A DNA stretch of 64,000 bases from Allolobophora icterica (Eukaryota > Annelida > Clitellata > Crassiclitellata > Lumbricidae). Location of the stretch: NCBI GenBank assembly GCA_963556255.1, contig OY744608.1, forward strand, positions 4,712,367-4,776,366, in the 5' to 3' direction. The notes beneath the pieces are model-generated. The model made no database searches and had not been told where the DNA came from. It saw only the letters and a program-made list of their open reading frames with translations. This document shows positions 23,655 to 34,186 of the stretch, piece by piece. The stretch's first letter is position 1, and every line of letters begins with the position of its first letter. The translations under genes were made by a program, and so were the position numbers.

Positions 23655-24190
23655 TCAGTTTGTGACGTCACACAATCAGCATTACGGCCTTCAGTATCTA
23701 GAAGGCAATGGTTAAGCCTGGCCTTTTTGTTTACGTTATAGTAAAGACTAATATATGAGTTAATCTTAGTCTAATTTCTTAGTCTAATGAATGAAGAAAG
23801 TCCTGAAGAGCGACGATTACGTTTAAATCGTCAGCGACGACAAAGATGGATGGCCCGACAAAGCCAAGAAACTCTCGATCGTCTGAGGTTGCAAAGTCAT
23901 CAGACTGATGCGGATTATCGGGGCAACGACGTGCTAACGAAGCGCCTGAACAAGCGCACGCCAGACGAACATTAGATGCGAAAGCTCGCCGTAACAGTCG
24001 AGCTGAAGAGTCCTTAGAAATATCTCAACTCCGACGACAAGTAAATGCAGAAGCTAAACGACAGCGTAGATCTCTTCAATCGCCAGAGACTTCTCGCATT
24101 CCAATAAACAAATTCAGATCTCTTCTTATCAATCCATTTATTTATATATATTTTCTTTTTCAACCCGTCATATGACGGGCAAATACTCTA

Positions 24191-24192
<2 letters not shown>
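23655..24192 (+). mobile_element. Helitron remnant with canonical 3' end
   Basis: The 3' end has stem CCCGTCA/TGACGGG (24164-24179), eight bases, then CTAG at 24188-24191 before T, which fits Helitron insertion. Upstream is a basic, repetitive coding remnant (23787-24115) of the kind found before Helitron Rep/helicase genes. The left part (23661-23715) is an inverted copy of 19428-19494. The Rep and helicase domains are absent. Confidence 0.55.
23787..24140 (+). pseudogene. Basic Arg/Gln-rich Helitron-associated protein fragment
   Basis: The first frame (62 aa) begins MNEESPEERRLRLNRQRRQR and contains RQSQETLDRLRLQ. After a frameshift near 23970 another frame continues with RRTLDAKARRNSRAEESLE and RRQVNAEAKRQRRSLQSPET. 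Such E(T/S)xExRxxRLxxxR repeats are common at the N-terminus of proteins linked to Helitrons. The resemblance is from memory of the family pattern, not a search. Confidence 0.45.

Positions 24193-24242
<50 letters not shown>
24192..24242. repeat. (TA)n microsatellite at the Helitron end
   Basis: Pure TA run that begins immediately at the Helitron 3' terminus. Confidence 0.95.
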
Positions 24243-24251
<9 letters not shown>

Positions 24252-24324
24252 ACATATTTCAGATGAACCTCAAATAGATATATATCTGCTTATTCTTAAC
24301 ATACAAATGTATACATATATACAT

Positions 24325-24430
24325 ACATCCGTCCGTCCATCCATCCGCTCATCCATCCATCCACCCATCCATCCATCCATCCATCCATCCGCCCATCCAT
24401 CCGTCCGTCCGACCGTCCGTCCATCTATGC
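24325..24430. repeat. (CATC)n/(CGTC)n tetranucleotide repeat
   Basis: Imperfect CATC repeats with CGTC and CGCT interruptions. They create the false Pro/His/Ser and Gly/Trp/Met frames on the two strands. Confidence 0.9.
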
Positions 24431-25510
24431 ATTCATCCGTCTTCAAGAGGTTTCGTAAAGATCTATCCAAGTTCCACATGGACAGGCATTCTCTCACTTT
24501 CCCTTCCGATCTCCGACTCATGGATAGATATAGTCATCAGCGTTTAAATCGAGCGTTGACAGCTGTTCAAAGCAATTCATCAATCGACGGCAGATGTCGT
24601 TAAACTGTTGGAGTCTTAACGAAATCTACTCCTTCTACTGCAAGACCTAAATCTACATGGACACCTTTAAAATGCATTTATCATCAGCTACAATAAAATA
24701 AACAATGAAACTATTCAGAAAATGGCTGCAATATAATTTATGTCGATGCCAACGGCCTTTGTTGGTATAAGATGCTGTTAAACTCTGGGTACTCTTCGAG
24801 TCCACTATCTTTAGACACCTTCAAATCGCCTTGAACAGATGCTATAAGATGTCGTTGAGCTTGATCCCATCAATTTGGAAATGCTTAGCAGAAGTAAAAA
24901 CAGGATCGTTCATTTAAACACCTTTTAGGTGTATCATTAGCCTTATAAGAAATTTAAAGGCAGGTGATAAAATTATACGTTCATAATGAGCAGTAATATG
25001 CCAAACTAATATCTGTCGACGTCAACAGCCTTTTTTGCTATAAGATGTCGTTAAACTATGGATCCGTATACGTTCAATCAGATAGTTTCTTGATTATAGT
25101 CAAAGGCCTATTTTTGTAAATCTCTGCATCCAATGCAATCAATCGTGTTAGGATATTTCCTGAAAGCAACTCCAAAACTACAAGCCTTTAACTGCATGTT
25201 CCTCTACGAAGAGCTGCAGACAATTAGGAACAGGGTGAAAAGTACCTTTCTGTTTCTCTCTCTGTCTCTCCATCTCTCTGTCTCTCCGTCTCTCTGTGTT
25301 TCTGTCTCTGTACCTCTCTGTCTCTGTCTCCCTCCCTCCATCCCTCTCTCTCTCTCTGTCTCTGTCTCTGTCTCTCTGTCTCTCTCTGTCTCTCTCTGTC
25401 TCTCTCTGTCCCTCTCTGTCTCTCTGTCTCTCTCTCGCTGATGACCGGCTAAAACGATTGCTGCTTATTGCATTGTTATAATGCGATTAATAAATAACAA
25501 CAACAAAATA
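24431..25510 (+). repeat. Background composite repeat, no gene
   Basis: Box 1 copies start near 24658, 24814 and 24917, and Box 3 copies near 24740 and 25020. A TCTC/TGTC simple repeat (25250-25438) replaces a stretch that is unique in the related copies at 8630-8750 and 38700-38840. Confidence 0.55.
25250..25438. repeat. (TCTC/TGTC)n simple repeat
   Basis: Pyrimidine-rich imperfect repeat of tctctgtctctc type. Ser/Leu-rich open frames across it are artefacts. Confidence 0.92.
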
Positions 25511-26527
25511 ATCATCATCTAATCGTCGTCACGGTACGAAGCACAAGAATTAGTAACTCCCATAGTTTAAAGACATCTTATGGCAGCCAGGGCCGTTGAT
25601 GTCGACAGAAACTATTTATGAAGGGCATGCTGAATCGATGATTGCACAATTGGTAATTTTACATGATACTTATGACGTCAACGGCCGATGTTTGCCACGA
25701 GATGTCGTTAGTAAAACTGAAAAATAAAAGGATCATTAGGCAGCTTTTAAAACTTCATCATTAGGTTTGGGTGGTGTCAGTCCAAAGTCTGGAATAAAGA
25801 GACCCATGCTAGCAGCTCATATGCCTCCTTCTCTCTATAGTATTCTGGCAACAGGACTTTTTCTTCGCCTGACATCTCTGCCAAATCGCCCATTATTATT
25901 ATTTTTGCTATTACTTAATAATTAATAATTAATTAGTGAATTTAATAACAGCCACCATATAATGACTAACTATCAAGAGCCTTGGACACGGAGCTCTTGA
26001 ATTAGCTGGTGCTCTGCGTTTGACTTTTGAGTACCGCTTTAGAAATTCTAAGTTTACTCCGCCAATCCCCTATCTGTGGTAGTGCCAGTCCCCAGCCTGC
26101 AGAAAGGAGGATGGCGACGTTAATCGTCGTTGTTATGAAATAATTAAACTACCATAGAAAATTCCACCACTGCAAATAAACACTGGAGATTATTTCGTTA
26201 CATCTTAACCACTTCCTAATGGCAACCTAGTAGTAGTCTCCAGTGTTTAAGGACATCTTATTACTGCCTGGGCCGCTGACATCCTCTCATCAATTTTCGA
26301 GACTTCGGACTGGCTTTATCTGGCACAAGGTTCATTGCGAAAGGTGGCGGAGTTTATAGGGAAAATCTTAGTTTTAAATATACTTAGACACCTTTTAAAC
26401 GGATTGAATGCACCCCTAATAATCGTCAGTTTCCAACGATTTGAATTCAATCACAAATGTCTTCTAAACATTGAAACTAAACCTAGAGGTTTCAAGCCTA
26501 CTTACTAACTAGAAGGTAGTCTTTTTA

Positions 26528-26775
26528 GCTGGCCTGAGAGGCAGCCATGGTTATGAAGTGTTAGCAACTTCATTTTGCTTAACCTCGGCATATAAGGGCC
26601 GTTGACCATTCATCCTCATCAGTTCCTGATCTTCACAGCAACAGCCTACTCAATCGATAAATATTTTCTCTTTGTTCGCAAGTGTAACTCCTGAAATTCG
26701 AAAAACGTTTCTGTCCCGGCGGGAATTTCAACCCGGCATTTTGCTTTACAGGCCAACCAGTTAACCAAAATGCTT
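26528..26775 (-). repeat. SINE S1 copy
   Basis: Head at right on the minus strand, with a B-box-like sequence over gggaatttcaaccc (26721-26734). The body spans ctggcctgagaggcagcc to cagcaacagcctactcaa. Its ttgcttaacctcgg is the empty version of the TTAA site filled by piggyBac at 53586. Confidence 0.75.
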
Positions 26776-27473
26776 GGACACCTTTAAAACGGCTTGATAT
26801 TAGCATCTAATAAAATATCAGTTAGCAAAACAAATAGTTATACAGCACTCCGTAATTCAATATAGTGTAGTATAAACAATAAAAGTTGAAGTCACGTCGA
26901 TACTACTTTATAATTTATTGATTTTAACATCTGGTAAATATCAATTAGCGAAACAAACAATTTAGGCTATGTTAAGCCAAAAATAACTTATGTTGACGTC
27001 AACAGCCTTTGTTGCTATAAGGTGTCGTTAAACCCTGGATCCTTCCATCCAAACAATTACATAGCATTTCATAATACAACATAGTATAGTATTAACTATG
27101 AAATAATTTTTATGGAGAAAAAACACTAAATTAGAGTTTTTTAAGGAAAAATAATTTATGTCGACGTCAACGGCCTTTGTTGTCTTTAGGTGTGGTTAAA
27201 CTCTGGATCCAAAACCAATTCGGAACAAAGAAACAAACACTATTTCCTTCGTTGGTGTTTGTTAACATCATAAACCTAGAATCCCCTCAAATATACTCAT
27301 GGTAACCAATGGACGACGTCCAATAGAAAAATACTAAACTGAAAAAAACAATAACCTTCCGCTGAACTGCTGGAACCATTAAAACTCCTCCAATAACGGA
27401 CCACCCAAAAAGAGTGTTACACACCTTTTAAAGTTTTATCCGCGCCCTATAAGTAAGCCATAACGTACACGTC

Positions 27474-28290
27474 GCGTATCTGTTTTTTTTCCCCGTCTTT
27501 TGAACTTAGGTTGTCTTCCGTTATTAATCCTCCCAGATACATCAATTCTGTGACTTGTTCCAGCTTGTATCCACCATGGCATCTCACTTTCAGCTCTTCA
27601 TGTTGTTTTTCGATAGCCATTGTCTTCACTTTTTCCAGATTTAATCTGAGTCCAACCCTTCTACTACTGTCCTGTAGCCTGTCTGTCAGTTCCTGCAGTT
27701 GGAATGGCGACTCTGCAACCAAGTCAATATCATCAGCAAAATGCGGATTATTAAGTATCTGTCCATTTAGTGTCACTCCAGCTTCAACAGAATTCAGTGC
27801 GCAGTTCATAACGGCCTCCAGAAGTAAGTTAAACACGTTTGGTGACAGGCCGTATTCTTGTCTTACGCCTAGTGTGATCTTAAGCCACTCCGTTAGTTTT
27901 CCACCCACTCTGACTGCACTCACTGACTTTTTATATAGATCTTCTAGTGGCATCACCAAGTCCTCTGGAATTCCATAGTTCTTTAATACCTGCCACAGTG
28001 CGTGTTGTCATACATTATCAAATGTCTGTTTAACATCTATGAAATGGTTGCACAAAGTTCGATTCCTTCGTACTTCTTCCTGCTCCAAAACCCGCCTGTT
28101 CCTCATGCCACCACCTCCTCAACATATTTCCTCAGACATTGTTGTAGTAACCTTTTTGCATGTTTTCCCAGGAAAACTTAACAGACTAATGCCTAGGTAA
28201 TTGCTGCATTCCCTCTTGTCAAACCTCTTCTGTATTGAAACGATTAAAGCCTCTCCCCAATCAGTTGGGCACTTCTTAGTGTGCCCACTT
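27474..28290 (-). pseudogene. LINE reverse-transcriptase remnant (family C), copy 1
   Basis: The minus-strand frame of about 170 aa includes LGVRQEYGLSPNVFNLLLEA, NNPHFADDIDLVAES (palm active site) and LNLEKVKTMAI. Upstream, other frames give FDKRECSNYLGISLL and GFWSRKKYEGI, so the fragment covers the fingers and palm with stops and shifts. It is flanked on both sides by background, exactly as the copies at 40625 and 57985, so it was duplicated together with the background rather than inserted three times. Non-functional. Confidence 0.85.
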
Positions 28291-29389
28291 AGACACCTTT
28301 AAAACAGCAAAATAGGTTTCTATAATAATGAAGCGTTTGCTCATTTATACACCTTTAAAACAAGAATACGTCTGTTATAATAGCCTGTTTGTTTAATTAA
28401 ACATTAGCATAAACACATTGATTAATGAGCATCTGTATTACAACCATCCAACATTTGGTTCTTGGATGTCGCATATGGTTTGATTTGGTTTATGTATTGG
28501 AGTAAAATCAATATTATATTATATAGTGCTGTATTATTGTGTTGCAATAAAGGAAATATACAGGTAATTGTAACTTGAATGCATTGAAATCAAACTTGAA
28601 ACAATTGTAATTATTATGATCACATATGCTTTGTTAATTAATAAAATTTATAGTTGAATATGTTAGATACCTGAACAGTTTCTTTAAAAAGAGGAACCAT
28701 ATATTTCATTTAATGTGCATGATGTATGTGAAATTGGTACATTGAACTGAGGAATAAGAAATAATCAATTAAACATTTCAAAAATAAAATCAGAATATAA
28801 TGTCATAATTATAATTATATGTACTGTGCATCTGAAGTTGTTTAAATATTTCTTGCGAGTGACAATAGTTGCGAAGTACTGCTAATTTGCATCAAAACAT
28901 TTTATAGCTATGTGCATTATAAATAACATTAGGTATATTGCTTTAAATGATGTGACATTATTGATATTGTAAGCTTATGTTTGACACCTTTAGATGGTGT
29001 CTTTCGGACACTATAAGTTTATCGTTTTCTGTTAATTGTATTTCTTAATTGTCGTAAACGGCCTTTGATGTCATAGGACGACGATAAACTGTGGAATAAT
29101 AAAAATAATAATAAACAGTAGCATCAGCCTTTGAAATAAGATAAGATAAGAATATTCTTTATTAAAACATTAGTTTTGTGTAATCTGACAAAACTTAACA
29201 AAGAAAAGGTTGAGAACGGTCATGTAATTGTAATGGTAATTACGACAATTTAATATAATATCAGTGTATATAGCATCGATGGCTACAAGCTACTTGTAGG
29301 ATGCTTCACACAAGCAAACACACAAACAAACAAAGACACACACACTGTCTACTGTCAGCGCAAATACTAAACAGCAAGACCAAAAACCA
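28291..29389 (+). repeat. Background composite repeat, no gene
   Basis: Box 1 copies start at 28292, 28356 and 28983. Bases 29140-29370 (aagataagataagaatattc, tatagcatcgatgg, gatgcttcacaca) match 60300-60850, where the CA-rich patch is greatly expanded. The (GATAA) start may be the tail of an old minus-strand LINE. Confidence 0.5.
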
Positions 29390-29690
29390 TTCACAGGCCC
29401 ACTGGCAGAAATTCCGGGCTCTTAGGCAGATCAATCACGGGCCTCTAAACTGTCTTTATGCTCTATTAGAAAAATAAAAAATGATAATAAAAATAAATCT
29501 TAAAATTTGTTTAACTGATTATAATAGTTTTCATAAGTTGATTGCGGGCCCGGTCCGAACCCCAAAAAATCGCCGGTCCCTGGGCATTTGTTACCCTGGC
29601 CCCTCTCGTCGGGCCTGACCCTTCCAAGCCATTTCGTGTACGGCTGTGGGAAATTACCACAATACGTCAGTATGTAACGAAATAGCAACA
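29390..29690. repeat. Unclassified dispersed repeat, copy 1
   Basis: Shares gacagaaattccgggc-type sequence, cttaggcagatcaatca, ctctaaactg and tagttttcataagttg with 31390-31770. A G/C-rich end (gccggtccctgggcatttg) contrasts with the AT-rich surroundings. The class is unknown. Confidence 0.5.
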
Positions 29691-29968
29691 CTGATAATGC
29701 ACACTACATGTATTAAATTAACCTGATTGTGCACCTTTTATTCGCTTTTATCAGCCGCTATAATAACAGTCATTTTCATTCCACCGACTTACCTTTCCCT
29801 CTGATCGACATAAAATTTATACTTATCGAAGGCCTTGATGCCACGGGACGTTGTCAAACCAAATATACTTCATAAGATATATGTAGCTAAACTACTGGAG
29901 TACAATTCAATGCATTGTTCGATTGATCCACAGTTTAACGACATCTCGTGTCAACAAGAAACGCTGTC
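29691..29968 (+). repeat. Background composite repeat, no gene
   Basis: Ends with an inverted Box 3 (cagtttaacgacatctcgtg), which runs into the target site of the next element. Confidence 0.5.
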
Positions 29969-29976
29969 ATCGACAT

Positions 29977-30792
29977 CAGTGTTACCACTTATAAAAAATG
30001 AAAAACTCAAGTTAGGACATTTAAAAAACCCAAGAAAACCCAAGGTGGTTTTCTGCAGACGCTTTTAAGTTAATAAACGAATTATAAGATAAAATATAAT
30101 AATATAAAGCAATTATACCAATTCTGCAATAAAAATGTTGTTCTATCTTTAATTTATCTATGGATTTTGCAAATATTTTGCACAAATAAAATCTTTTGAT
30201 TATTATGATTTTTACAACAGTCCCAACACGATTTTCAATGGGAAAAAACAATTATTTAGGTACAGTTTCTGGATCATTATTTATTTTAAAATTTTTTACT
30301 ATGCAAATTTTGTTTCTCTGCACAAGCGTCGTCCTCCCATAAAAAATTTTCCCATAAAAAATTTTCCCCTAAAAAAATTCTGCGTAATTAGAATTAAAGT
30401 ATTAGGCCTATATCTTAAGTTTTAAAAACGACCAACAGCTGATTACTTCGGGAAAACTTCCGACAAAGTAGTCTGAGTCTGCAGTTCCTTTAGTCTTTAG
30501 AGTTATATTTTCTGAATATAGCAGTAGACTAGTATAGCACAGTTAGTCTTTAGAGTTATATGTTAAATATAGAAATGGACTACTATAACACATGGGTGCA
30601 CGCATATTGCGCCATTTATTTATTGATCTCGATCATCCAGATTGCAAAAATTGCTTAAATACTGAAAATAAGGTTTCTATAAAACAAGAAAAACACAAGC
30701 AAAAACCCAAGGTCTCCAGGAAAAACCCCATTTCCCAAGTTCGGATTAAAAAACCCAAGATCTTGTGAAAAAACCAAGGAGTGGTAACGCTG
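29977..30792. mobile_element. hAT-like non-autonomous element, 816 bp, perfect 8-bp target duplication
   Basis: ATCGACAT flanks both sides (29969-29976 and 30793-30800). The ends are inverted: CAGTGTTACCACT at the left and CAGCGTTACCACT read inward from the right. When the insert is removed, the flanks rejoin into ...gacatcgacataaattattc, a normal inverted Box 3 also seen near 2150 and 12300. The interior is AT-rich with many AAACCCAAG words and no transposase. A relative lies at 16625-17130. Confidence 0.88.
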
Positions 30793-30800
30793 ATCGACAT

Positions 30801-31389
30801 AAATTATTCTGAACAGCTCTTACCGTTCGTAAGGTTTAATGCAGGCCTCATCCAATTCAATATAAGGCCTATCGTCGTCTTATGACATCAAAGGATGTTG
30901 ACTACAATTAAAACTGCAATGAAAAGAGAAATTTCTCGAGTCTAAAATAAATGCACCAATAAATGGTGTCAAATCAGAACGCGACAATGTGACTATTATG
31001 TATAATATTCATTGTTTAACGACATCAAGAATTGCAGTTTACAATAACTCTGACAGATTTTGTGATAAGATGGCCTTAGAGCGCAGTAAGAAGCTGCAAA
31101 CGTTTGAAATCTATAATTTTGGCTGCCAACAATTTCAATTAACATAAACGCTAACTACAACCTTCCAAATAGCGACGCTAGATTCAGATGAAAGGCTTAG
31201 TTTGAAATCTACTTAGATACCTTTTTAACGTTGTCATACAATTCTATAATAACCATCGATCGCTTACATAGGCCATATTGCAACTTCAACCCTATCATTG
31301 ATGCCATTAAACTTTGGTAACAAATACTTATGACAGTAACTTGAATAAAACTTTTGGTCGAAGCTTACATAATATAGTACTACACAGCA
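30801..31389 (+). repeat. Background composite repeat, no gene
   Basis: AT-rich, with an inverted Box 3 near 31010 and a Box 1 variant gatacctttttaacg near 31208 followed by ctataataa at the normal distance. Confidence 0.5.
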
Positions 31390-31770
31390 CGCCGCCCGAC
31401 AGAAATTCCGGGCCCTTAGGCAGAGCAGTCATGGGTCTCTAAACTATAATTAGGTTTAATGAGAAAATAAAAAAATAAAAAAGTTTAAATAATAAAACTG
31501 TGGGTCGCCCATGCGATATTATATTTATTTTTACAATTATGAGTTTATTAAGTTTTTAATTTTATCAATTTTATTTTCAGATTTATGCTTGTCAAAGAGC
31601 AACTTTTCGGGATTTTGCTGCAGCAAAACGTTTATAAATGCTTGAAGTTTAAACTGATTGGAGTTAAATACCAGTAATTTAATATTAAGAAAAGGCATAA
31701 ATCATAAACTTTGTATAACTTATAATAATAGTTTTCATAAGTTGTTTGCCCCCTTGCCCCCCTCTCGCTG
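31390..31770. repeat. Unclassified dispersed repeat, copy 2
   Basis: Matches 29390-29690 at gacagaaattccgggccctt and tagttttcataagttg, and ends in ccccttgcccccctctcgc. The interior tract matches part of 41590-41700. Confidence 0.5.
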
Positions 31771-32279
31771 AGGCTGCTATACAGTACAGCAGTGGTTCCG
31801 AAGCTGTGGCTCTCGTACCCAAAGTGGCCCACTAGCTGTTAATCGGTGACCAGCAAAACTTTTCTCACTGCTAAAAAATTTCTGGCCATTTTGTGGAAGA
31901 TCTATTTATTTCTTATTCTGGTTAGCTCCCGGTTGGTCTAAAACACTTGGTTTTCAATTCACAGCCGAGTATAACTCTCGATACCCTACGCACTAGGCAG
32001 TATTTAGCTAGAGTTTTAAAATAAATTATAAGGGACCTGTCCATCCTAATTATAGAGAAAAATATGTTTTTATGCGTTCCAGCCTTAAGTGATGTAATCC
32101 GACCATATTATAACCCGTTTTAAAGTGAAATCATTTTTGCGAATCTACAATTTCACAATTCTACAATTCTACAAATTTGACTCAAATTGTCACACAAACT
32201 CACAACATATCAACTGAAATATCTTCCATAAAGAGCGTGGCATCAAATGACGTGAAAAAGCGAAACTGTTAGTCGTGAA
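31771..32279 (+). repeat. Background composite repeat, no gene
   Basis: AT-rich. Matches 41690-41920 (gacctgtcc, gcaaatc, gttagtcgtgaa). No gene. Confidence 0.5.
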
Positions 32280-32813
32280 CAGGGCTGTCGTCAAGGGTAT
32301 ACGCTGGTATACAGGGTGTACTCACCTCTAGAGACCGTATGCTCACTTCACAAAATATTTATATTTATTTATATTAAAATACTGTAGCGCATACTCACAA
32401 AATACTGTAGCGTATACTCACCTCTAATTTGTTTTCGGAAAACTAACCGGTAGCGTATACTCACCTCTAATTTGTTTCGGAAAACTAACCGGTAGCGTGT
32501 ACTCACCTCTAATTTGTTTCGGAAAACTAACCGGTAGCGTATACTCACCTCTAATTTGTTTCGGAAAACTAACCGGTAGCGTGTACTCACCTCTAATTTG
32601 TTTCGGAAAACTAACCGGTAGCGTATACTCACCTCTAATTTGTTTCGGAAAACTAACCGGTAGCGTGTACTCACCTCTAATTTGTTTCGGAAAACTAACC
32701 GGTAGCGTGTACTCACCTCTAATTTGTTTCGGAAAACTAACCGGTAGCGTGTACTCACCTCTAATTTGTTTCGGAAAACTAACCGGTAGCGTGTACTCCC
32801 CTCTAATTTTACC
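32280..32813 (-). mobile_element. hAT-type MITE copy expanded into a 42-bp minisatellite
   Basis: The left end CAGGGCTGTCGT and the next ~130 bases match the right part of the MITE at 10996-11204 in reverse. The interior from 32409 to about 32810 is a tandem array of about 9.5 units of 42 bases (gcgtatactcacctctaatt, tgtttcggaaaactaacc, ggta). The expected right end is lost: the sequence stops at ctaattttacca and passes directly into the host ttcaactcag. Units alternate TATACTC and TGTACTC for the first six, then are all TGTACTC. Confidence 0.85.
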
Positions 32814-34186
32814 AATTCAACTCAGAATGCAAAAACAACTAATCTTCATGTTTGCTCGCGGACAGACTGGTAGGAAAATTAGTGTGAACAGTTCTCACCG
32901 TTCGAACTTCGACATGAAACATAGTATTGTTTGAAAACATAGTTTTCCTTGAGAACATAGCAATCGTCGTTAAACAGAAACTCACCAGGTGTCACTACCT
33001 CATACTTGAACGAGGCCAGTCCTAATCCTGGAAAAAGTGGGAGGGCGACGTAAATCATCCTCGACAAGATACAACGTTATTGTGTAAAACCTACACACAT
33101 GCAACCTTATTAATACAGTATATGACTCAGTGACGTTTTATTATTATAAAATAAAGTAAGGTCGATCTCAACGGTCAAAGCAGCCACAAGACTTCGTTAA
33201 ATGTGTCATACTAAATCTGAAACTAACCATTACTATTTGGGAGGGAGCAAATCACGCTGCAGTACGTGGTACGGATTCCGAGACCCACGGTGAGCAGGCG
33301 CATATCAGCACCACACGTTAGTCGTGAATTCAACTCAGTATGGAAAGAGAACTTATCTACATGTTTGTTCGCGGACAGAATGTTAAGCGAGTTGCTTAGT
33401 ACGCGGTTTATATGCCGTTCACTGTGACATAAAAGAGTTTTCTCGGACCATAATTCGTTCCATGATTATGGAACTTATATAAGAAAGATTTTATTGTTCC
33501 ATCGGAACGGTGAGAACTTTTCAAAACACTTTCCTTGTCGACACCAACAGCCTTTGTTGCCATAAGACGTCGTTAGACTGTTTGATCTAAAGTAACTCTT
33601 CCGTACGAGCGGTTCCTTTAACACATCTCTAAAGCCTTTCCTTGCCCTATAAGTAAAGCTGGCCGAAGAGTTGTCCACAGCGCATACTGTGGTAGTGCCA
33701 GTTCCAAGCCCAGAAGAAAGAAGAGGGCGACCTTTTTCATTTTTTTCGGACACTGTCGTTAAACAGCATCTAACTACCCAATGAGTAACTTATGCAAGAG
33801 AGCAGCCGTTCGAAGTAATTGGCAATTGACCTTAAATCGCAAATATATAGCGCCTAAAATATACAATTTAAAGGTGTCTAAATCCTGCATAACAAAGAAG
33901 GGCAAAACTAATCATCTTTGATATGACATTGTGTCTTTAAACATAAACCAACCCACCAAGTAGTCCGTATACCTTCATCATTTATCAGATCATTCGTTTT
34001 TATTTCACAGTGAACGTCGTTAAACTGTTGGATCAAATCTGCCAAATGTTGAGTAGCAAACTTTATCAATGCCTGTGCTCTGGAAGTCCCAGTTCCAGCC
34101 GTGGATGAAAGAGGATGGAGACGTTAATGACCTTCGTTATGACATGGTGTCATTAAAAATCATCTACCGTCTACAATCGATAAATG
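32814..34186 (+). repeat. Background composite repeat, no gene
   Basis: Bases 33240-33470 match 42240-42700. Bases 33480-33720 match 42730-42970 and 60890-61080. A minus-strand Box 1 ends at 33878. Bases 33960-34186 match 61280-61770. The open frame at 33475-33753 has no motif. Confidence 0.55.

Larger units (their letters stand above)
25511..28300 (+). repeat. Core block of composite repeat, copy 3 (most complete)
   Basis: In order: ggtacgaagcacaag (25532), the uninterrupted TTAA empty site near 25746, Box 2 near 26075-26140, Box 1 near 26386, SINE S1 26528-26775, the block ending in a cacaccttttaaag Box 1 variant near 27420, then the reverse-transcriptase remnant 27474-28290. The same order holds at 38848-41450 and, with insertions, at 52508-58800. 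Confidence 0.85.

Noticed and set aside
24172..25441. Ser/Leu/Pro-rich open frames
   Set aside because: They lie over CATC and TCTC simple repeats.
32409..32810. CRISPR-like array
   Set aside because: Units abut with no unique spacers, and the DNA is clearly animal. It is a minisatellite derived from a MITE.
32369..32934. Repeat proteins of about 145 residues on both strands
   Set aside because: The 42-bp minisatellite unit is a multiple of three, so frames stay open on both strands without selection.
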